From positions 62,001 through 126,000 of the forward strand of contig NZ_JAMLIW010000005.1 in the NCBI RefSeq assembly GCF_023953935.1: a stretch of 64,000 nt of DNA, given 5' to 3'. Origin of the DNA: Thermomonas sp. (GTDB taxonomy: Bacteria; Pseudomonadota; Gammaproteobacteria; Xanthomonadales; Xanthomonadaceae). Positions 26,560 through 35,072 of the stretch are shown here, piece by piece. Made by a program: the position numbers and the translations under genes. Position 1 is the stretch's first letter, and each line of letters starts with the position of its first letter. The notes below the pieces were generated by a model that saw nothing but the letters and a program-made list of their open reading frames with translations, was not told where the DNA came from and ran no database searches.

Positions 26560-27132
26560 TCAGCCCGACTGTTGTTGCGCCGGGAGTGACTGGTTGGTGT
26601 TCCTGCGCACACCGCCGTGCCCGGGGGCAACGGCGATTTGCGCCGGCGTTTGCAGCATAGCATCGGCAAAGTAGGAAACGTACAGCCCTTTCCCACGTGG
26701 CGAATAACCGATGAAGGTGGCATCGAAGGTCGGCTCGTAGGCATGCGGATACGCCTTGCCCAGTTTGCCGTTTTCGATCTCGAACAGCAGGCCCAGACTC
26801 TCGGGGCGTTCCAGCCCGCGATTGAAGTCCTGCAGAATTTGCCTGGATTCCCGCACCATCGGCAGGAACGCTTCCCGCCCCCGCTGCGAGCGTGCGATGT
26901 AGATCCGGTAGTAGTACATGGGCTGGCGCAGGCGCGGCAGCACCTTCACGATGGCCGTGGCCACGCCGGCCAGCGCGCCGTCTTGGTCACGCAGCACGCA
27001 AATGGCCTGATCCGCGCGCTTGCGCGCTTCGTCCTCGTTGGGGATGGCCTGCTGCTCGCGCCAGAACTCGACCAGTTCCTGTTCCAGCGCCGGGGTCACC
27101 TGTTTCCAGACGGTGGCGATATTGGCGTTCAC
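26560..27132 (-). CDS. Unknown 190-residue protein, possibly acetyltransferase-like
   Basis: GTG start at 27132 overlapping the EF-hand gene's TGA (GTGA), so translation is coupled. No signal peptide, so it is cytoplasmic. The pattern AICVLRDQDGALAGVATAIV, then a basic YYRIYIARSQRGREAF segment, recalls the central strands and helix of GNAT acetyltransferases, but the acetyl-CoA loop is not clear. The tail is low complexity and rich in Gln, Pro and Gly (GHGGVRRNTNQSLPAQQQSG). I do not recognise the family with confidence. It lies upstream of the M4 protease and is likely in the same transcript. Confidence 0.75.
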   Translation of the reverse strand: MNANIATVWKQVTPALEQELVEFWREQQAIPNEDEARKRADQAICVLRDQDGALAGVATAIVKVLPRLRQPMYYYRIYIARSQRGREAFLPMVRESRQILQDFNRGLERPESLGLLFEIENGKLGKAYPHAYEPTFDATFIGYSPRGKGLYVSYFADAMLQTPAQIAVAPGHGGVRRNTNQSLPAQQQSG

Positions 27133-27605
27133 CGGCGATTTTGCCCCGCAGCCGGCGTCTGCCCTTGCGCCTTGGGCGCCAGCGCCTCGACCAGCTTCAG
27201 GTATTCGTTGAACTCGAGCTTGCCGTTGCCATTGGCGTCGAAGCGCGACAGCGGCGGGGCGTTGCGTCCGGCCTGCTTGATCAGCAGCAGGTTGCCGTAT
27301 TCATTCGGATCGACGGCGCTGTTGTGATTGGCGTCGATGGTGGTGAACTGGCGACGCAGGTTGCGGACCGTCTGGAGGGCTTCCTGCGTCTGCCGGAACC
27401 CCTGCTGGAATTCCTGCAGGGACAGCTGGCCATCGCCATTCTTGTCCCAGGCGCGGAAAGTGCGGGTGGCTTCATCGACCTGCGGCTGCGCCGGTGCGGC
27501 GTTGGCGGGGCGTGCCGGGGCCGCCGGGCGGGTCTGCGCGCTGGCAGCGGGCGCCGCGAGCAGGGCACCGCCGACGATGGCGGTCATGGCAAGGATGCGA
27601 ATCAT
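27129..27605 (-). CDS. Exported EF-hand calcium-binding protein
   Basis: A 158-residue protein with a signal peptide (MIRILAMTAIVGGALLAAPA) and an Ala/Pro linker, then three EF-hand loops: DKNGDGQLSLQEF, DANHNSAVDPNEY and DANGNGKLEFNEY. The first and third have near-ideal calcium ligands; the second is weaker. Start ATG 27605 overlaps the stop of the TIGR03032 gene (ATGA), and its own stop overlaps the next start (GTGA), so three genes are translationally coupled. As M4 proteases need calcium, a link to the protease downstream is attractive but unproven. Confidence 0.88.
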   Translation of the reverse strand: MIRILAMTAIVGGALLAAPAASAQTRPAAPARPANAAPAQPQVDEATRTFRAWDKNGDGQLSLQEFQQGFRQTQEALQTVRNLRRQFTTIDANHNSAVDPNEYGNLLLIKQAGRNAPPLSRFDANGNGKLEFNEYLKLVEALAPKAQGQTPAAGQNRR

Positions 27606-28828
27606 GCGGCAGGGGCCTCCACGGGCAGGCTGGACTCGAAAGTGATCAGGTCGCGAATTTCGGCGGTGCGCAGACCGATCATCATCGGGTTCTTGACGTT
27701 GGGCAGGAAGCTGATGTCGAAGATCTCGGTGATGTCGCCATCCAGGCGGATCCAGTTCAGCACGTCGCCATTGGTCAGGGAAATGATCTGCACCCCGCAC
27801 CAGGGTTCCGAATCCCGCTTCTTCAGTTCTTCATCCAGCTGCAAGCCTTCGAAACGCTGGTTGCGCGGCTTGGACAGCCCCACCGCCGCGACGTTGCCGA
27901 TGATCGACAGGCCGCGGGCAAAGCCCGGGACGAAGGCGTGCGGGACGAAGGCCTTTTTCTCGAAATCGACCCAGCCCAGGTAGCCGGTCCCGGCGTTGAG
28001 CAGCCACAGCTTGCCGTCGTGCCAGCGCGGCGAGTGCGGCATCGACAGGCCTTCGCAGACGATTTCATCGGTGCTGACGTCGATGACGATGCCGCCGTCA
28101 CTGCGACGCTCGCGCCAACCGTCGACGGTATCGCTCTTGCACACCGCCGTCACGTATTTCGGCTCGCCGTCGACCATCGCCAGGCCGTTGAGGTGGCAGC
28201 GGTCTTCCGGCGCCAGCTTGCTGATGAAAGTCGGCTTCCAGATTGCCTTGAAGCTGTGGGTGGGGTCGAGCTCGGCGAGGCAGGAATACTTGGTGTTGAC
28301 GAACACCACGCGGCCATTCTTGCGGATGCCCAGCTCGTGAATGTCGACATCGCCGATGGTCTGCGCGTTGCGCGGCACATAGCACTTGTCGTACTGGCCG
28401 TGGATGACCTCGTTGGAACGCAGCACGTTCTCGAAGCGCCACAGCTGGTACAGACCGCCCAGATAGATGCGCTGGGCGTTGCCGATCACGCCCATGGCGC
28501 GCTCGAAGATGCGCTCGAAGAACGAGACGCGTCCCTTGGCATCGGAGCCGACCAGATAGATCCGGCCCGACTGGTACGAGGTGATCGCCAGCGACAGACG
28601 GTTCTGCGCCAGCCAGCCGGCCAGGCTGCGCGAGCAGCTCCGCTCGACCTTGAACTGGGTCAGGTCCTTCGGCTTTTGCTGCCCCTGTGGCGCCGGCTGC
28701 CCGGCCGCCGCTTCCGCGGCTGGCGGCGCGTCCGCCGGACCCGCCACCGCTTCCAATCCCGTTTCCGAATCCGGCGCGTCCTTGCTGGACTCGACGCCGG
28801 GGTCTTTCTGCTTTTTGTCTTTGGCCAC
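27602..28828 (-). CDS. TIGR03032-family protein
   Basis: About 408 residues. I chose GTG 28828 (VAKDKKQKDPG); ATG 28870 in the same frame is possible, but it lies inside the hairpin following autotransporter 2. After an acidic/Ala-rich N-terminal 60 residues comes a beta-propeller-like domain with family hallmarks RCHLNGLAMVDGEPKYVTAV, GWRERR, GLSMPHSPRWHDGKLWLLN and GYLGWVD. The family is of unknown function and occurs in proteobacteria, sometimes with TPR or glycan genes. No signal peptide is seen. It is the first gene of a coupled cluster (TIGR03032, EF-hand, unknown, M4 protease) placed between two autotransporter paralogues. Confidence 0.82.
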   Translation of the reverse strand: MAKDKKQKDPGVESSKDAPDSETGLEAVAGPADAPPAAEAAAGQPAPQGQQKPKDLTQFKVERSCSRSLAGWLAQNRLSLAITSYQSGRIYLVGSDAKGRVSFFERIFERAMGVIGNAQRIYLGGLYQLWRFENVLRSNEVIHGQYDKCYVPRNAQTIGDVDIHELGIRKNGRVVFVNTKYSCLAELDPTHSFKAIWKPTFISKLAPEDRCHLNGLAMVDGEPKYVTAVCKSDTVDGWRERRSDGGIVIDVSTDEIVCEGLSMPHSPRWHDGKLWLLNAGTGYLGWVDFEKKAFVPHAFVPGFARGLSIIGNVAAVGLSKPRNQRFEGLQLDEELKKRDSEPWCGVQIISLTNGDVLNWIRLDGDITEIFDISFLPNVKNPMMIGLRTAEIRDLITFESSLPVEAPAA

Positions 28829-28855
28829 TTGTAATCCAGACTGCTTGGGAACAAC

Positions 28856-28882
28856 GGGGCCCGGCGTCATCCGCCGGGCCCC
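28856..28882 (-). terminator. Hairpin after autotransporter 2 (weak terminator)
   Basis: An 11-bp GGGGCCCGGCG/CGCCGGGCCCC stem with a 5-base loop, 15 bases after the autotransporter stop. The minus-strand 3' side is only GTTGTT, so termination may be partial and the downstream cluster may be partly read through. Confidence 0.5.
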
Positions 28883-28894
28883 GACACTTCTATC

Positions 28895-31800
28895 GATTAC
28901 CAGGAGTAGCGGAACGAGGCCTGGCCGCCCAGCACGCTGTCGTAGCTGCCACCGTCGGTCCAGTTGCCGCCGATCGTGAAGCCGAACCCGCCGCGCTCCA
29001 CGCCCACGCCAAACTCGGCCATGAACGCGCTGCCGTTCACCCACGTGTCACCGTGGAACACCCCGCCAATGGTGTACTCGCTCGCACCGCGCGAGTTGTG
29101 CACCCAGTTCAGCGAGCCGTACGGCGTCCAGCGGAAGTCACCGCTCTCGATCTGCGTGTTGAAGTCCACGCCCACCCGACCGCGGTTGTAGTGACCGCCG
29201 CCCAGCACCAGATTCGCATACTGGCCATGGTAGGCGTCGATCTCATCCACCTGCGTCCAGGTGTACTGGATCTGCGGCACGATGTTGATGTTGCCCACCT
29301 TGAACTCGTAGCCGCCTTCCAGGCTCACCGCGTTGGTGTGCACGCGCGACTGCAGGACGCCGCCGACCGAGGTCGAGTACACGTCCGCCGCCATCTTCCG
29401 CGCCGTCAGGTCCACGTACCAGCCATTGGGCACATACCAGGTCAGGTACATGCCGAAGGTCATGCCGTCCATCCGGTTGGTGCCCACGCCCGGGTTGTCC
29501 AGACGCTGGCGCGAGTCCGCGTTGCCCAGCACCACGCCCGCGTGCAGGTTGCTCCACAGGTTCGCGTTCACGCCCACCTCGGTGCCCCAGCTCGCCTGAC
29601 GGTAGTCGAAGTTCCCGCCCTGGCCGAAGTTGTGCGCGTTGTGGCCCGGGTTCACGTCGCCGGTCTCGGTGTAGTAGCGCACGTACGCGCTCATCACCTT
29701 GCCCGCGTCGCCGTACGGGTTCACGCCCAGACGCTGGCGGAACGTGCCCACCTGCGCGTTCATGAAGTTCGCCGCACCCTGCGCCGTCAGCGCCGCGATC
29801 GAACCGGTGTCGTTCAGGCCGTTCACGTCCAGATTGATCGAGAACACGTCATCCACCGTGTTGGTGGCGTCGATCGCGCTGCTGATCGTCAGGTCCACGT
29901 CGATGAAGTTCAGCGGGTAGTTGTAGTTCAGCAGGGTGCCCGGGGCGAAGTTGCTCGCCACCGAGTTGCCGGTGATCCACGCAAACGGGATCGTCATGTG
30001 CTGGGTGATCGGGAACATCGGGAAGTTCACGTTCACCGTCTGCACCGCGTTTGCCGTCATGTCACCGATCACGTACAGGCTGTCCGCCGTCAGCGCCACC
30101 TGGTTCACGTCGATGTTCAGCGAACCCACGCCGCCCAGCACCGGACCCACGGTCAGGGCGTCGTTCACGTGGTTGTCCACCATGTCGATGGTGCCGTTGT
30201 TGGTCACCGTGCCGTTCACGCCCGCATCGATGTAGTTGAACAGGCCGTTGGCGAACACCGTGCCGCCGTTCACGAACGCATTGATGCCCGCACCCATGGC
30301 GATCGTGCCCGTGTTCAGGTGAACTTCGCCGCCGGCCACGGTGAGGAACGTGTCATCGCCGTCGCCGAAGCCGATCGCCGCCTGGCTGACGATGACATCG
30401 CCCGCGTTGCGCAGGTAGTCATTGCCCAGACCGAAGTCGCTGGTGTAGGTGCCGCTGGCATCCCACACGCCGGTCGCGTTGTTGTAGAACGCATCGTCGC
30501 CGTCGAACAGATTGATCGCGCCGGTGATCGTGCCGCTGTTGTTGATGGTGTTGATCACGTTCGAGCCGTACACCGCCCAAGCCTGACCGTCCGGACCGAA
30601 CGCCTGGATGGTGCCGCCGGCCGCGTTGTTCAGCGTGCTGGTGCCCAGCGGGGCTTCCATCTTGACCGCCGCCGCGAAGGTGCCAAGCACGTCCATCGTC
30701 GCCGTGATGTCGCCGCTGTTGTTCACCACCACGTCGCCAACGGCCGAGTAGGCGTTGACGCCGTAGGCGTAGTTGTAGGCCGAGACCGCGATGTTGCCGC
30801 CGTTGCTCACCGTGGTGTCGCCGCCGGCCGAACGCGCGTCGATGCCGTAGGAAACGAAGTAGGAGCTCGCCGTGATGTCGCCGCTGCTGGTCACGGTGGT
30901 GCCGCCGGCGCCGGTCGAACTGGCGAAGATGCCGTTGCCGTACTTGGCGCCACCGTCAGCGGTGATGGTGCCGCTGTTGTCGACCACCACCGTATCGCCC
31001 AGCGCCACGATGCCGTAGGCCTTGTCGCCGTACAGCGGCGCCGTCGATGCCGGGAAGCTCGTCGCCGTGATGTCGCCGGCGTTGGTGACGGTCGTCGTCC
31101 CCGTCGGCGCATTGGCGAAGATGCCGAACGCATACTTGCCGCCCGATTCGGCCAGGATGTCGCCGCTCGCCGCATTGGTCACGGTGACGTCGCCCACGCC
31201 CGCGTAGGCCGCGATGCCGTACGCGCGGCCCGCATCGCTGTGCGCGGTGATGCCGCCGGAGTTGCCCACGGTGACGTTGCCCATCACGGAGTACGCATCC
31301 ACGCCGTGGCTGTAATACCCCGTTGCAAGCACGGTGCCGCTGTTGGTCACCGCGACGTCGCCGGCGGCCTGCGCCCAGATGGCCTTCGCGTAGTTGTTGG
31401 CCGAGGTGGCGGTGATCGCGCCGCTGTTGCTCACCGTGGCGTTGCCCGCCGCGGCAAAGGCGTCGATGCCGATCGCGTAGTAAGCGCCGATGCCAAGGTA
31501 AGTGCTGGTGGCGTCGATGGTGCCGGCGTTGGTGACGATGGCATCGCCGTCCGCCGAGTTCGCCAGAATGCCCAGACCCTGGTAGTAGGCCGTGCTGTCG
31601 ATGCTGCCGGTGGCGGTGTTGGTGACGGTGACGTCGCCGTAGCCAGCGGCGCGGACGCCGTAGGAATAGTAATAGCCGGTCGCGGTGATGGCGCCCGAGT
31701 TGGTGACGTTCACGGTGCCGACAGCGCCAAGCAGACCATTGAGCGTGTCGACGCCGAAGGCGTTGTCGGCCGTCACGGTGATGGCGCCGCTGTTGGTGAC

Positions 31801-32079
31801 ATCCACGGTGCCGGCGAGGGTGTTGACCACCGCGTACAGGCCGATGGCTTCGCCACCGAAGCCGTTGACGCTGACGTCGATGTCGCCGCTGTTGTCGATC
31901 GCCGCGCTGTCCACGCCGTAGACCTGGATGCCGCCGCCGAACATGCCGGCGGCGTTGCTGGTGGCGGTGATGTCACCCGAGTTGGTGACGCTGACATCCG
32001 TGCCGTAGGCGAAGATGCCCTCGACCAGACCGCCGCCCAGCGAATCGACGGTGATGTCGCCGCTGTTGTCCACCGTCGC
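28895..32079 (-). repeat. Long direct repeat, copy 2 (3' part of autotransporter 2)
   Basis: Partner of 20043-23227 in the same orientation. The two copies are separated by about 5.67 kb that holds the M4 protease cluster and the unique 5' part of autotransporter 1. Confidence 0.9.
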
Positions 32080-33849
32080 CGTGGTCGCCGCCGAGGCATA
32101 AATGCCCAGCGCGCTGCCGGCACCGCCGGTCTCCGCGCTCAGCGCGCCGGAGTTGGTGATCGTCACCTCATCAAGCAGGCTGTAGCCGTGGATCGCGGTG
32201 GCGTCGCCGCCGAAGCTGTAGGAATCGATGTCGCCGCTGTTGTCGATGACGAGCGTGTCGGCATCGCCGAAGATGCCGCGCGAATAGTTGGTGTCGGCCG
32301 TGGTTGTGATGGTGCCGGCATTGGTGACATCGACGGTATCGCCGATGGCATAGATGCCGAACGCAACGTCATCCGCGTTTGCCGTGATATCGCTGGTGGT
32401 TGTGGTGGTGACCACCACGTCCGCGCCGGCCGCCAGGATACCGACACCCACGCCGCCATCGCTGTTGATCTCGCCCGAGTTGTTCACGGTCACCGCATCA
32501 GCGACCGCATAGATGCCCATGGCAGCGCCCGCCGGCGCAATGGCGCCGATGTAGCCGGCGTTGGTGACACTGACGCTGCCCGTGTTGCTCGCGGCCAAGA
32601 TGCCGTATGCACCCGAGAAGCCATAGGCGTACACATAGTCGTTGTTGGTGACGCTGACATTGCCGGCGCCGCTCTGGGCGATGATGCCGTAGCCGCTATA
32701 GAGCCAAGCTTCGGCACGGATGCGCTCGTCGTTGACGACGCTGACGTCGCCGGCACCCGACTGTGCGATCACGCCCGCGGTGTTGCCGAATTTCGAGTAG
32801 GTGTCGATCGTGCCGCTGTTGGTGACTGTCACGTCACCGACGCTGTAAGCTTGTACGCCGATGGCGTTTTTGTTGTAACTGTAGGCCGAGATGTCACCGC
32901 TGTTGGTGACATTCACGTCGCCGCCGAGGCTGACTGCATAGACGCCGATGGCGTCGTATTTGTAGCTCTTGGCGTCGATCAAGCCGCTGTTGGTGACCCC
33001 CGCGTCGCCGTTGACGCTGTAGGCATACACGCCGGTGGCGTCGTATTTGTAGCTGTAGACCGTGATGTCGCCGCTGTTGCCGACGTTCACGTCGCCGTTG
33101 ATGCTGACGCCACTGACGCCGGTGGCGTCGTAATAATAGCTCTCGGAATCGATCGTGCCGCTGTTGGTGACCCCCACGTCGCCGTTGAGGCTGTAGGCAT
33201 AGATGCCGTAGGCATTTCCGTAGCGCGCGTAGCTGATGATTTCACCGCTGTTGGTGACGTCAACGCCATCGCTGCCAATCGCCCAGATGCCAAAAGCATT
33301 CGCATTGCCGGTGCCGCCATACGAGTACGCACCGATATGGCCCTGGTTGTCGATGGTGATGCTGCCGGTGGGTGCAGCGACAACCAGGCCGCCCGCGTAG
33401 TAGTCACCGCCAAATGTCTTGCCGGTCAAATCACTCGTGGCATCGAGGGTGATGTCGGCATCGCCGCCGACATTGGCGTAAATGGCGGCGACGTCATCCG
33501 CGGCGGAAGATGCGCTGTAGATGCCGCTCACCGTCGTGGTCAGATCGCCCGGGGTGGATTTGTCGTCGCCGGTGACGAGCGACATCACCGGCGCGCCGAG
33601 GGTCTGGGCACCTTGCGGAATCAACGTCAGATCCTGCACGGCCGCGAAATCGATCGCGGCGCGCTGTAGCTGCAGCGCGTGTGCGACCGGCACCTTGTGC
33701 GCGGCGGCCGCGGCGGTGCCGCTGGTGGCGCCCAGCGCCAGAGTCAGCGCCGAGGCGGCCAGCACCGAGCGCACGGCGCGGGTCATGGCGGATTGCTTGA
33801 TGGTGCGGGCAGTCTTGGCCGACCGCGTGACGTTCCGGTTGTCGTTCAT
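28897..33849 (-). CDS. Large type Va autotransporter with NSG-repeat passenger (paralogue 2)
   Basis: A 1650-residue surface protein with the same plan as paralogue 1. The signal region (MNDNRNVTRSAKTARTIKQ...) is almost identical for about 80 residues. ATG 33849 has an AGAGGGA site. The passenger's first part (33600 down to about 32238) is unique and about 500 bases longer than in paralogue 1. Its repeats are unusually regular, for example GDVNVTNSGDISAYSYN and GDAGVTNSGLIDAKSYK, rich in SYxYDA motifs. The rest, including the barrel ending FRYSW, is the same as in paralogue 1. The gene pair looks like a duplication kept uniform by gene conversion at the 3' end while the tips diverge (inference). 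Confidence 0.9.
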   Translation of the reverse strand: MNDNRNVTRSAKTARTIKQSAMTRAVRSVLAASALTLALGATSGTAAAAAHKVPVAHALQLQRAAIDFAAVQDLTLIPQGAQTLGAPVMSLVTGDDKSTPGDLTTTVSGIYSASSAADDVAAIYANVGGDADITLDATSDLTGKTFGGDYYAGGLVVAAPTGSITIDNQGHIGAYSYGGTGNANAFGIWAIGSDGVDVTNSGEIISYARYGNAYGIYAYSLNGDVGVTNSGTIDSESYYYDATGVSGVSINGDVNVGNSGDITVYSYKYDATGVYAYSVNGDAGVTNSGLIDAKSYKYDAIGVYAVSLGGDVNVTNSGDISAYSYNKNAIGVQAYSVGDVTVTNSGTIDTYSKFGNTAGVIAQSGAGDVSVVNDERIRAEAWLYSGYGIIAQSGAGNVSVTNNDYVYAYGFSGAYGILAASNTGSVSVTNAGYIGAIAPAGAAMGIYAVADAVTVNNSGEINSDGGVGVGILAAGADVVVTTTTTSDITANADDVAFGIYAIGDTVDVTNAGTITTTADTNYSRGIFGDADTLVIDNSGDIDSYSFGGDATAIHGYSLLDEVTITNSGALSAETGGAGSALGIYASAATTATVDNSGDITVDSLGGGLVEGIFAYGTDVSVTNSGDITATSNAAGMFGGGIQVYGVDSAAIDNSGDIDVSVNGFGGEAIGLYAVVNTLAGTVDVTNSGAITVTADNAFGVDTLNGLLGAVGTVNVTNSGAITATGYYYSYGVRAAGYGDVTVTNTATGSIDSTAYYQGLGILANSADGDAIVTNAGTIDATSTYLGIGAYYAIGIDAFAAAGNATVSNSGAITATSANNYAKAIWAQAAGDVAVTNSGTVLATGYYSHGVDAYSVMGNVTVGNSGGITAHSDAGRAYGIAAYAGVGDVTVTNAASGDILAESGGKYAFGIFANAPTGTTTVTNAGDITATSFPASTAPLYGDKAYGIVALGDTVVVDNSGTITADGGAKYGNGIFASSTGAGGTTVTSSGDITASSYFVSYGIDARSAGGDTTVSNGGNIAVSAYNYAYGVNAYSAVGDVVVNNSGDITATMDVLGTFAAAVKMEAPLGTSTLNNAAGGTIQAFGPDGQAWAVYGSNVINTINNSGTITGAINLFDGDDAFYNNATGVWDASGTYTSDFGLGNDYLRNAGDVIVSQAAIGFGDGDDTFLTVAGGEVHLNTGTIAMGAGINAFVNGGTVFANGLFNYIDAGVNGTVTNNGTIDMVDNHVNDALTVGPVLGGVGSLNIDVNQVALTADSLYVIGDMTANAVQTVNVNFPMFPITQHMTIPFAWITGNSVASNFAPGTLLNYNYPLNFIDVDLTISSAIDATNTVDDVFSINLDVNGLNDTGSIAALTAQGAANFMNAQVGTFRQRLGVNPYGDAGKVMSAYVRYYTETGDVNPGHNAHNFGQGGNFDYRQASWGTEVGVNANLWSNLHAGVVLGNADSRQRLDNPGVGTNRMDGMTFGMYLTWYVPNGWYVDLTARKMAADVYSTSVGGVLQSRVHTNAVSLEGGYEFKVGNINIVPQIQYTWTQVDEIDAYHGQYANLVLGGGHYNRGRVGVDFNTQIESGDFRWTPYGSLNWVHNSRGASEYTIGGVFHGDTWVNGSAFMAEFGVGVERGGFGFTIGGNWTDGGSYDSVLGGQASFRYSW

Positions 33850-33985
33850 GTGTCCCTCTGCTCCTCGATGTGAAAGTGCACTGTTGGCGGCCGACCCCCG
33901 GCGCGCGCCGGAACCCAACCAAGATCAAGCTCATCCAAAAGCTCGCAGACACGCGCCCAATGAGGCGCGGCCCCTCCCCTGCCTG

Positions 33986-34017
33986 CCATTTACGCCGTAA
34001 ATGGTGATGCCTGTCAA
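33986..34017 (-). promoter_or_regulatory. Candidate promoter with perfect palindrome upstream of autotransporter 2
   Basis: Reading the minus strand, TTGACA (34017-34012) is followed after 17 bases by CGTAAA, inside the perfect 9-bp-arm palindrome CCATTTACGCCGTAAATGG (33986-34004). A palindrome over the -10 region is what a repressor site looks like. It is about 137 bases before the start codon. The rest of the gap 33850-34199 also serves the divergent cytochrome gene and shows no ORF. Confidence 0.45.
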
Positions 34018-34199
34018 CTTCGCAATACGCAGTCGGTCCCTGAAACCGGCCACGGGCGGCGCAAGCAGGCCGAACACCATCGCAGTGCCGTGCAGGCTTC
34101 GGAAAAGCTGAATACGGGCCACCCTCGACCTGCGCGGGCCGGTTCTGGAATAATCGGGCAGGCCAAGGCCGCTGTCGGCCACGATCCCAGGGGTATTCC

Positions 34200-34721
34200 G
34201 TGCGCGCGCTCGATCTCGTTTTCCTGAAGAAGTTCTCCATCCTCATCGCGTTTCTGGTCGCAGTGGGGGTCGGGCTGGCGCTGTTCGCGCACTACCTGAA
34301 TGGAAAGAAGGTCTACCCGGCCGATCCCGGCGCGGTGCGCAGCACGCTGGACCGGATCGCGCCGGAGGGCGCGGTTTACGCCGGCGCCACCGGCGCGGCG
34401 CAGCAAGCCGCGGCCGCCGCGGCTGAACAAGCCGCCGCCACGGCCAACGTGCCGTTTGGTGGCAGCACCGACGGCGCGATGATCTTCAATGACGGCCCCT
34501 GCACCGCCTGCCACACCGGCGGCGTCGGCGGCGCGCCCAAGCTCGACGCGGCCGGGATCGGCGCGCGGGTGGCCGCGCAGGGCCTGGACGAGCTGATCAA
34601 GAAGGCCATCGCCGGCTTCACCGGCACGACCGGCACCATGCCGGCGCGCGGCGGCAACGCCGCCCTGACCGACGAGCAGATGAAGGCTGCGGTGGAATAC
34701 ATGGTGGCGCAGAGCAAGTAG
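34200..34721 (+). CDS. Membrane-anchored cytochrome c5-like protein
   Basis: 173 residues from a GTG start. One N-terminal membrane helix (about 10-30, FSILIAFLVAVGVGLALFA) is uncleaved, followed by an Ala-rich linker. The heme-c domain has C101, C104 and H105 in CTACH, and the likely axial Met is M147 in GTMPARGG. This is the cytochrome c5 class, which carries electrons in the periplasm. The gene is divergent from autotransporter 2. Its TAG stop lies inside a GTAG-type REP element. Confidence 0.9.
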   Translation: MRALDLVFLKKFSILIAFLVAVGVGLALFAHYLNGKKVYPADPGAVRSTLDRIAPEGAVYAGATGAAQQAAAAAAEQAAATANVPFGGSTDGAMIFNDGPCTACHTGGVGGAPKLDAAGIGARVAAQGLDELIKKAIAGFTGTTGTMPARGGNAALTDEQMKAAVEYMVAQSK

Positions 34722-35072
34722 GAGCGCACCGAGGCCGCAAGCCGAGGGGCGCGATCGGAACGCTTCGCGCTGCCCCTCATCCTGCCCCCGCCTTCGCGGG
34801 GGCAGGCTCTGCGGCCACCTCACTTCGTGCCCGGCCTTCGCGCACAGCGCTCCGGCGTTCATCGTCGCGCGAACCGGTGGTTCGCAAGCGCTCCTCTTCA
34901 CCCCCGCGAGCGGGGAGAAGGGAAAGACGGAAGCGCTGGGCGGGCGCTTGTCTCCCTCGCCCCATTGCAGGTGGCACGCAGCGCCGGGTGGGGGCGCTCT
35001 TGCGCCGATGCCACGCCTCGGCCAGCGCATGGCTTGCCATCGCCCTGACCCCGCCTCTGGCAGAATCGGCCC
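34718..35072. repeat. Repeat-filled gap: REP, 47-bp repeat and CCCTC hairpins
   Basis: No gene. The segment 34718-34759 is a single GTAGGAGCGC...GGGGCGCGATCGG REP that begins at the cytochrome stop codon. 34774-34820 is the second copy of the repeat at 13455-13501. 34890-34960 holds CCCCCGCGAGCGGGGAGAAGG and TCTCCCTCGCCCC units of the hairpin class seen at 13500 and in hrpB. Confidence 0.7.
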
